From: Fonsecaea monophora
Lineage: Eukaryota > Ascomycota > Eurotiomycetes > Chaetothyriales > Herpotrichiellaceae
Assembly (NCBI RefSeq): GCF_001642475.1
Contig: NW_019173946.1
Coordinates: 248,001 to 312,000 of the forward strand
Length of the DNA stretch: 64,000 nucleotides
Reading direction: 5' to 3'
Shown: positions 56,413-64,000 of the stretch, piece by piece
How the letters are laid out: the number at the start of each line of letters is the position of its first letter
Numbering within the stretch: position 1 is the first letter of the stretch
The notes under the pieces: model-generated
The model's input: only the letters and a program-made list of their open reading frames with translations
The model's database searches: none
Told to the model about the DNA's origin: nothing
Program-made: the position numbers and the translations under genes

Positions 56413-59289
56413 TGTGGCTGAATTTTCTCTCGAGCAATTCTGACCTGGGATATAATAGGACTGTAACCACATTTCGAGCTGCGCGACCGCCTACTGTCGC
56501 CCTCCTCTGCGGCTCAGAAGGAGGCATGCAGCGCGCGGTGATGTGCTCGTATGACTGGACTAATCAGTGTCTGTGGCGAGAGACTGTGCTTCGCATGGAG
56601 ACAGCGGCGCTCCAAAAGATGCCCAGGATCGGGAGGGTCAGGTTTGGATTGAGGCGATGGGAGGTCGAGCTGGGAAGGAGTTTTCTGCAGCCTCCTGACT
56701 GAGACTCGACAGGCAAGGACACGAGAGCTCTCTTCGATATCACCCCAGTCGCGGACAAGTACGGCCGTAAGAAAGGGCAGACCACGTTGACGACAGTGTG
56801 ATCGTGATGCCGATACTCCTGGCTGGGCAGATATGAGGCTGGAGGACCACTGTCTCCCAACAACGCGACCACTCTGTATCGCGAAGGGAACATACCCGAG
56901 TCCATCAGCTGATATCTTCACACGGTGGAGATAAGAGGTGTCTTGGAATTCTGGCGCAATAGCCTCCCCCAAAGACGCATCCCGTCGCGCCTGGGAAGGA
57001 CAGTATCTCCACATTCAACGTACCTCAGCGCGGACACACGAACTCTGAGGAGGACGTATGACAGCCTGGTCCTGAGCAACCTACCTTCTCAAGGGCCACA
57101 AGGAGCAGATTGTGCGGTGCCGGCCTCCTGGGAGTGCTTGTGAGGGTGGTATGTGACAACCACCACCTTAGCCACCACCTTCCAGCAGGGCCTCGTAGAG
57201 GAGGTTCTCTCAACATCAGCCTCCGGCTAGTGCTGGTGGCAGGCGAAGATCTTGGGAGAAGTTCTTCCGAAGCATCACAGGCAGACGAGCCTACCAGCTC
57301 CGACCCCCTGCCAAAAGTACAGGTATACCTCCGAGAGGAGCCGTCTGGGCTCTGGCGTCTCGGCGAGGGCACAGATGACCAGGTCCTCGTCGGCAATCTC
57401 TGACTCAGGGAAGGGCTGGTGCGTGCAAACCGCCCTCTTCTCAGCCCACCACCCGTCCACCGTCTTCTCTGGAGGCGCTGGCTGAGTGAGGTGCTCGGCC
57501 GAAGTTAACCACCCCTTCCACCGGCATCGACCCGTGATACAAGAGTACCCGCATAACTCGTTTCCGCAGACATGCATACCTACCTACCTGCCTGCAGACA
57601 CACTTTGTGTACCAAAGGGGGAAAGTGCACCAATGGACTCGTAGTCGCGCCGGGCTAGGGCGGTCGGGAAGTCCAAAGTCTAGGTCTTGGACTAGTTGTC
57701 TAGGCTAACCAACCATCCACCCGCCTGGGCAACGAGCATGATTTTTCTCATGCACGACAGATGACTCGGATTCCAGAAGATCAGACCCCCAGCCTATGCA
57801 GCTTCTGGGAGGTCTTTTTTGGTCCAGGGTGAGCTGAGGCAGGGGGGTCACTTGTATCGAGTAGGGCCCTACCTACCTACAAGTAAGTCCTGGGCAGGGG
57901 CGAAGCGAGCATTGGCAGTGGCAATTGTCCGGGCAGTGGTACATGTTTGCCTCCGGTAACCCTCTCAGGGCCTCTTTACTGGGACAAGCTACGATTCGGA
58001 GAAGGATTCCCAACGAGAGTACGAGGTACTCCGTAGTAGTACAAACAGAACCCCCCGTTTCCCCAATAAATAATAATGAACCGACCAAAAGTTCCCAACC
58101 ATGATCAAATTCCAAGTTTGGCCTCAATGTAACTGCCGGATTTGGTCTCTCCCCTTGGGTAAGACCTGAGTGGAGAAAGACGACGAATGGTATAGTATTC
58201 CGCGGTTTGGCCATGACGATGGCGACGGCGATGGCTATTCAGCGGTAAACAGAAGTCTTGGATAACTAGATTTCGCCGACATATGAGAAAAAGAAAAGTG
58301 GAATACACGAGTGCTTGGTACACATTACCTCGACAGAAGCCGAGGCATCTATCTCGACCTGGTAAAGGGTTGGCGCCTCGCAGGGTGGTGTTCAAGAAGA
58401 CAATCTTCTCAAAAGCAAATGATCGCATTCCGGGAGAAGACCCCGAGATGCTTTTCTCGCCAAGGTCTATGCTTTCCGCTGCCATGAAAAAGCTAGAGGA
58501 CCCGCAGGACGATCCCTTCGACGGCCTTAGCGGTGGCTGCGGACAGACCGGGGCACCTGGGGGGGTTTCGCCCAACCAGGACTATGGGTACTTGTTCAGA
58601 ATCAAGACAAATGACCAGGTTGCGTGATCCCTTGCTTGTTCAATAGACGTCAAGCCCCGTCCACACATCCGTCGGGGTTGGTCCCGCTGCGGATGCGGAG
58701 GTTCAGAAACGTGGGGAAAAGCCACTCCACGGGACCCATAGACTTGTGGAAGCTGACGGCGATACCTCCAGATAGAGGATAGGCGTCTTCTTGGCCATTC
58801 CTTGGTCTCCTGAATGAGGGAAAATGGATCGTTAGGGCTCGTATTCTTCCCGGCGGGTGAGATTGGATCCTGACGGCAGATGACGGGCTAGAAAACAAAT
58901 GTACAGAGGTAAATTTGACGCTTTTCAAAGGAGAGAGAAACACCACTACTCGCATGTAGGTAAGAGTAGACACTAGTCTGGTTGCCTGCTGCGGGCTCCG
59001 TACCCGACCACTTCTCTGGAGCCTGTTGGACGACGTCGAGTGCTGTGCAGACGAGTACAGAGTCCTCGCTTCGCGCAAGGATGAGATCCGGATCCGGTGG
59101 TGTGCGATTGTCGTTCAGTCTCTTGCTGGGGTTGAGCAGGCCGCCCTCAGTACCGAGACCTCGCTTTCAATTGCATGCTTTGACGAGGGAGGGCAACCCA
59201 GCCAGCAAAGGGAAGTCGCTTCACGGTGATCTCGAAGACTGCATCGCCTGCAAAAGGCAACGAGGCGCAGATCTAGACACAGCGGTTTC

Positions 59290-59553
59290 CTAGCCTTGAC
59301 ATGAATAGGATGATATCCTCAAGTACTTGGTTGCTGGTGTTGCGCCCGGGCTATCGATCTGGGCCATAGTGGTGATGCAGACGTTCTCCTGATGCTCTCT
59401 GAGCCAGTCTGTCTACAAACCCCCCTGGGGGTTCCGCAAATCCAGCCCAAACTGCTAGAAGACGTGCTCCAGCCGGTTCTTCCTCGCCTCCTCTTGGTGC
59501 GTGTCACGGTCCTGTGGTGGGCGAGGTGGTTAATTTTTCCGTAGCTGGGCCAT
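59290..59553 (-). pseudogene. Possible decayed reading frame with three internal stops
   Basis: An 88-codon frame starts MAQLRKN and ends at TAG 59290-59292. It is interrupted by TAA after AAT (codon 8) and by two TAGs. Between stops the peptide looks natural: DTHQEEARKNRLEHVF, QFGLDLRNPQGGL, TDWLREHQENV. Each stop could come from a glutamine codon (CAA or CAG) by a single C-to-T change. The protein is not recognised, and chance cannot be excluded for so short a stretch. Confidence 0.3.
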
Positions 59554-59698
59554 GATCTAGGAGAGTGTCTCCCTTGTTTACAACGTCAGGAAAATCCACT
59601 CCAAGCTGCTAGGATGTATAGTCTCATCAGCAGTATTTGGTCTTTGTCTCTTGTTATATATGTCCAAATCATCAAGTAAGTGGACGAGGTGGCTCCTT

Positions 59699-60096
59699 GT
59701 TCGTGGATGTTTTTGCCCGTCTGCTGGTGTGGCGGCGATTTCCAGAACGGATTCGCTGTAGGACAGAGAAGAGAATACGAGTCAGCGACGGGCTAGGGAT
59801 GTAGAAAGAGGAACTTACTTCGTGGATGCACTGATATACTCGTACGAGTTCGATATCTTTTGTATATCGAATATCGAAGATCATATGTCGAGTTTCGAGT
59901 ATCGAATATCAATCATGCCTCAAGAGCCTCTACGAAGTTCCTCTTTCTACACAGGACAATACGTACGAGTATATCAGGAAGTTCTTCTTTCTACATCCCT
60001 ATCCCGTCGCTGACTCGTATTCTCTTCTCTGTCCTACAGCGAATCCGTTCTGGAAATCGCCGCCACACCGGCAGACGTGCAAAAACATCGAACGAG
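59699..60096. repeat. Long imperfect inverted repeat (fold-back element)
   Basis: The left arm (59699-59850) and right arm (59962-60096) are reverse complements with only a few mismatches and one 14-nt insertion in the left arm. The core is identical over 67 bp (59726-59792 against 60003-60069). The roughly 110-nt loop is AT-rich, with repeated CGAATATC and TCGAG words. A further direct copy of the GAAGTTC-TCTTTCTACA end lies in the loop (59934-59951 and 59979-59996). No open frame spans it. Confidence 0.85.
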
Positions 60097-60510
60097 TAGC
60101 GTATTCGAAGGTACATACATAGCGCTGGTGCCTGCAGTGGGAGCGTGACGGACGGGATCGGCGAGTAAGCGATAGGATCCGTACTTGTACCGGCATTCGG
60201 GTCCCCATGCTCGATATCTGACAATGGCAAAGCGTCTTTCAATATTTAGGTAGGTGCATGAGGAGGCAGATTTGCAGCCACGGCCCACTCGGGACTTGCG
60301 AGTCCCTATGTATGTACAAGGAGTCGGTACAGGCACTTGTACTCCGTGTGTGTGTGTATCTCATACCGAGGGCTCGGTACGCGGACATGCTCGGTAGATA
60401 CACCTACATACATACCTGTCCAACGGATATGGGACTCGGTTCCCTGCCCTCTTGTCTGGGACGAGAGACCAGGGACCAGGGGACCACGAACGAGTTCGCT
60501 GACTCTTCAG

Positions 60511-60532
60511 TCTCTCTCTCTCTCTCTCTCTC
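60511..60532. repeat. (TC)11 microsatellite
   Basis: 22 nt of perfect TC dinucleotide repeat in the gene-poor region, 364 nt downstream of the MFS transporter's stop codon. No further feature. Confidence 0.95.
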
Positions 60533-60895
60533 ACCTGCAGAATTGCCAGGGTTCTTTCGGGAAAGCGGCCGCTTTATGTCCCCCTTGCCACGATTTATTT
60601 TTGTATCACAGTCTCTGAGACACGTAGGATGAAGCAATAATGTATCTTTTAATAAAGTATATACTATCTCGTCAAAAGTTCCAAGGCGTTTTCTCACGAG
60701 TCAAGTCCTGCCGTCGTCCCGCGGAGGCGCGTCACGTGATGCTTGGCATTGCATTCCGCCCCCTCCCGCTGGTATAGACGAGGTTTGCGAACCGCTTTGT
60801 ATCTCTTCACCCCTGTGACAGCAGGGATTTCGTACATATTCCGAGGTAGCGGTGGATATGGAGACTGCGGGGAGCCATTCAGTTGCGCGTTTCGC

Positions 60896-62630
60896 TCAGT
60901 ATGTGTAACGGAATCCTGCGAGGCCTTCGATCACCTTGCCACCGGCGGCCGCTCGCTGGTTGGCCCGATAGAACTTGAAATCCAAAGCCAGGGTGATGAG
61001 GATGATCAGGGCGCTGGAGAGCATGCAGGTGAGGATGCCTGGGTGGTAATCGGGCTTGTCCTGCTCGCGGAAGACCGTACTTCCGATGATTCCTCCGATA
61101 CCTCCCGCGCCGACCAACGTGGCCGAGCAGAGGGCTCTCTTCCATTGCCCACGGATGTTGTTCGCTTGCCAAGTGAGCACACAGGGCACGTTGGCGTTGC
61201 ACGCCGTTGTCGCGACAAAGACACCGAAATAGCGAGCTGGGACGCTGTCCAGATAGCCGAGAAGAGGGAGGCCTGCGAGGAGATATTAGGAGACGAACAA
61301 GAGTGCAGGGCGACATCACACTTACCAATCAGGAGCAGGCAACCATTTGCAAGGATAAATGGCGATCGAAGATGCAACTTGTCGCCAAGGTAGGCGAAAA
61401 GATACATGACAATGGCCGCCAGGACGTAGGGAGGCGCAATCAGGCACTGCGAGGCGGCGACACCGAATCCCATGCCGTCATTGAGAATGATAGGCAGGAA
61501 ATACGCAATAGCATATGTGTTTGTCGTTGTAAGGCCAAAGAGCGCGGCGAAACCCCAGACCTTCAAGTCCAAAGCACACTTCAAGTATTTGCCCAGTCTG
61601 AATTCCTCGGGGATGGCGTCGTGGCGATCCTTTTCGATCCGGGCGACGACGAAATCAACTTCTTTTTGGTTCAAGAATTTGATCCCAAAGGAGTTTGTGG
61701 CCTTTTCGGGGAAATCCACAATCAGGACGTAGGAGCCGATGGCCAGGACGCAGGTGAGGGCACCCTGAAGGATGAAGATCCATCTCCAGCCCGCGATACC
61801 AGGGAGAATGCCTGATGGCGCATCAGGGTCTGCTGCAGTTGGGCCATAATGCTGACCCCACCATTTCGGACCGGAGCCGTGGTTCTTCAGTTGGGAGAAA
61901 CCATAGGCGAGGATACCGGCGAAGGCGGACGCCATAGATCCGATGAGGTAAAAGACGGCATTGCGTTTCTGGAGTTCGTAACGAGGATACCAGCAGCTCA
62001 GGAGATAGGCACAGCCTAAAATGCCGTGGTCAGCTCAGAAATGGCGGGAAAAAAATAATGGTCGGTGGACTCAGGGTTTCTTCTGCGTTGATAACTCATA
62101 TTCCCCCAACTGAGAACCACAACCATTTTGCTTTGGGACGTACCTGGGAAGAAGCCAGCCTCAAACACACCAAGAATCACACGAAGACCAGTCAATTCGG
62201 TCCAGGTCTTGACGAAGCCGGCGGCACACATGGTCATGCCCCAGAGTAAAGTGATGGTGGGCAAGAACTTGCGGGGGCCGATTTTCCGCAGGACGACTGT
62301 AGCTGGAGGTTGCAGCAAGACGTAGGTGATGAAGAAGACAAGCACGAGGATCGAGTAGCGATTATCGATGAGAACGAGATCCACTCCCATACCGGCAACG
62401 ACGGCGATACCAGTGTTGGTACGATCCATCAGGGAGACGCAGTAGAGAAAGCCCAACGTGAGCACGAGCCGTCTGTCAATACGCCACATGATCTTCTTCT
62501 GTTCTTCTGGGGTGAAGGCATTGATCCTGGCGTCGTTCAACTTGTCCGAGTCAGCCGACACGGTGGTATCAGCACGCTCGAGTTCATTGATGTCGAAGTT
62601 TTTCTCGACAGGGACTGGGACGGCGGCCAT
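60896..62630 (-). CDS. MFS transporter, anion:cation symporter (Dal5-like) type
   Basis: Exons 62144-62630, 61326-62015 and 60896-61272 give 517 aa. Introns are 128 nt (branch point CTGAC) and 53 nt (CTAAT). Start at ATG 62630 (MAAVPVPVEKNF); upstream there is only a GTG. The N-terminal cytosolic segment has EEQKKIMWRIDRRLVL before helix 1, then SLMDRTNTGIA, a hallmark of the allantoate/pantothenate/nicotinate permease group. GVFEAGFFPG follows helix 4, and CAYLLSCWYPRYELQKRNAVFY matches the loop after helix 5. The second half has KFLNQKEVDFV and NNIRGQWKRAL. Such permeases take up small carboxylated or nitrogenous compounds with protons. The neighbourhood gives no hint of the substrate. Confidence 0.92.
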
Positions 62631-64000
62631 GTTGGGTGTGTTTTGCAGGAGCAGCACAGAACGATAGGGGAGAGAGAGGGAGGGATTTCTGGGAAAGAGT
62701 GAGGGGAAAACTGAGTGAGGCAGACTTCCTATGACGGGGACGCTGGATCCTTTATGCTCGAGTATGCTCGATCCACGTTTTGATCAGGCAAAGGAGGGAT
62801 TGTGTGATATTGACAAGACACTAAAGCGAGGTCCAGAGACCAAAACCAGCGTAGTCGAGTTCACTCCACCGGAGCACAGGATCGAAAATACCCTGGTCAT
62901 GAATGCACCAGCAGCAGGGATCAACCTGTCGTTTCGCCAAAAGCTGAACAGATGCCCAGGCTTTCGAGGTGCCACCTAAAAGAGGGTAGCCCCCTAGAAT
63001 GAGGGTGCATTCGGGCGAGAAAACCAACCTACCAGGTGAGTGCCGGAGGTTGAAATGACCCCAGGTTTGGGGCGCTCCGGTGGAGTCCGGGGTATGGGTT
63101 TGGTGGGCCGAAAGTGAGCTCCTTTGACCAGAAGTATAGTAGGCTGTGCTTTAGTCAAGGTAATCGCCCGGTCCAGCCAGAATTTGTTCCCAGCAGTGTC
63201 AAATTTCCATCGACTGTGATTCCTGGCTTCTTGGAAGAGATATGTTGGTGGCATAAGATTTGAGGGCGTGGCACACGCCATTACCGGCACCCGAACGAAT
63301 GATGGACGTTGCATCCACGCCTTCTTGGAGGTGTAGCAAGCACCAGATAGGGTTGAATACGGGTGCTTGACTTGCCCATCCGTGGCTCCTAGTCACTGGG
63401 CGAGCGTCACTTGTTGCCGCCAAAAGTCTTGGTGAGAGCTTGGAAACCCCACTGGGTAGATAACCAAACCCATCACCCATAGTCAGTCAGTCTGTCCGAG
63501 TAAGCTTCTCCAAACTCAGTCAGATTGTTTTTCCTTCTCAGCCTGTCGGCTGCATGGACTGGCGTGACTTGGGCTGTTCATCAACGGAAGCGAAAGCCCC
63601 CCCTTGTACCAGCACCACCAGCACATCCTGGCCTGACCTGAGCCCATGATCCAGTCGATCGACAAGCGATGGAACGTGGTGGCAACGTGTCCACGACCTG
63701 TGCGGAAAAGATTGCTGATTGTGCATCATTAGTATGGTCTTGGCCTACCCATTTTCTCGTAATCGTGAGGCAGGTCATCCCTCAAAAGCTGGTGGTGTAC
63801 AGAACCGTGGGAATCCGCATTGAGAGGGGTGGCAATTGCGGGCTCTCCGGGCAGTGGAGCAACTCAGGTTTGACCTTTTGCTCGTGTTTGTGGGAGAGGA
63901 TCCCACAGCCAAGAATATGCATCGGTCGAAAACGGCCATCATCCCCGTACAAAAATTTGGAATGATCCATAGCAAGGCACCGAAATGCCTAGGCATCTTG
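62631..64000. other. Terminal intergenic stretch
   Basis: 1.37 kb from the transporter ATG to the window end. It holds the transporter promoter; frames on either strand (63199-63480, 63669-63965) show no domain or splice partner. No partial gene at the edge can be supported. Confidence 0.4.

Larger units (their letters stand above)
56413..60895. other. Gene-poor region with inverted repeat and decayed frames
   Basis: 4.5 kb without a convincing intact gene. It holds an inverted repeat (59699-60096), a relict frame (59290-59553), a (TC)n tract (60511-60532) and short GT-rich and CATA-type runs near 60310-60420. Several frames look faintly protein-like, for example minus strand 57275-57577 (with PESEIADEDLVICALAETPEP) and plus strand 58283-58627, but none has a recognisable domain or splice partners. 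Base composition is not strongly AT-rich, so heavy RIP is unlikely. Confidence 0.5.

Noticed and set aside
57275..57577. 100-codon minus-strand frame in the gene-poor region
   Set aside because: Partly protein-like, but it has no domain, no partner exons, and ends in stops on continuing; too weak to call.
58283..58627. 114-codon plus-strand frame with basic N-terminus
   Set aside because: No homology signature that I recognise and no supporting context; possible but unsupported.

Overview
This window comes from a filamentous ascomycete (Pezizomycotina). Genes are split by short spliceosomal introns, mostly 47-100 nt, with GT...AG ends and CTAAC or CTGAC branch points. The gene content is fungal: a Cdc12-type septin, Cyk3, Pwp2, a DUF3638 giant protein, a HET-like protein, and Baeyer-Villiger monooxygenases. 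The combination reminds me of Eurotiomycetes, perhaps black yeasts of the Chaetothyriales, but that is an impression and not a demonstration. All exon coordinates were worked out by hand from splice consensus, reading-frame continuity and family motifs.

Layout. (1) 1-22 kb is mostly housekeeping: the 3'-truncated DUF6606/DUF3638/DUF3645 gene (which carries an in-frame stop), a WW-domain protein, a small secreted protein hidden by two introns, a gamma-glutamylcyclotransferase-like protein, the CDC12-type septin and PWP2 sharing one promoter, a METTL25-like methyltransferase, and the NADH diphosphatase NPY1. (2) 22.9-38.8 kb is an accessory metabolic block of six genes: BVMO 1, an A-T-R carboxylic acid reductase, a cyclase-family hydrolase, a sugar-porter-type MFS transporter, a protein with two EthD-like domains, and BVMO 2. 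There is no pathway regulator among them, and intergenic spaces are mostly 0.5-1.7 kb. (3) 39.5-56.4 kb returns to conserved genes: glutamine-dependent NAD+ synthetase (19 exons), GTP cyclohydrolase I, an alpha/beta hydrolase, a SAM methyltransferase, CYK3, and a membrane-associated HET-like protein. (4) 56.4-60.9 kb is a gene-poor stretch with a long inverted repeat and a decayed reading frame. (5) 60.9-62.6 kb is a Dal5-type MFS transporter, followed by 1.4 kb with no convincing gene.

How the genes fit together. The 22.9-38.8 kb block is the best candidate for an undescribed system. It combines two ketone/aldehyde-oxygenating flavoenzymes, an ATP/NADPH-dependent acid reductase, a putative ring-opening hydrolase, an EthD-like protein and a transporter. 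This would suit uptake and breakdown, or tailoring, of a small carbonyl compound. Co-function is inferred from gene types and adjacency only. Septin CDC12 and CYK3 both act in septation and cytokinesis but lie far apart here. PWP2 is a ribosome-biogenesis factor. NAD+ synthetase and NPY1 both act on nicotinamide dinucleotides but are not adjacent.
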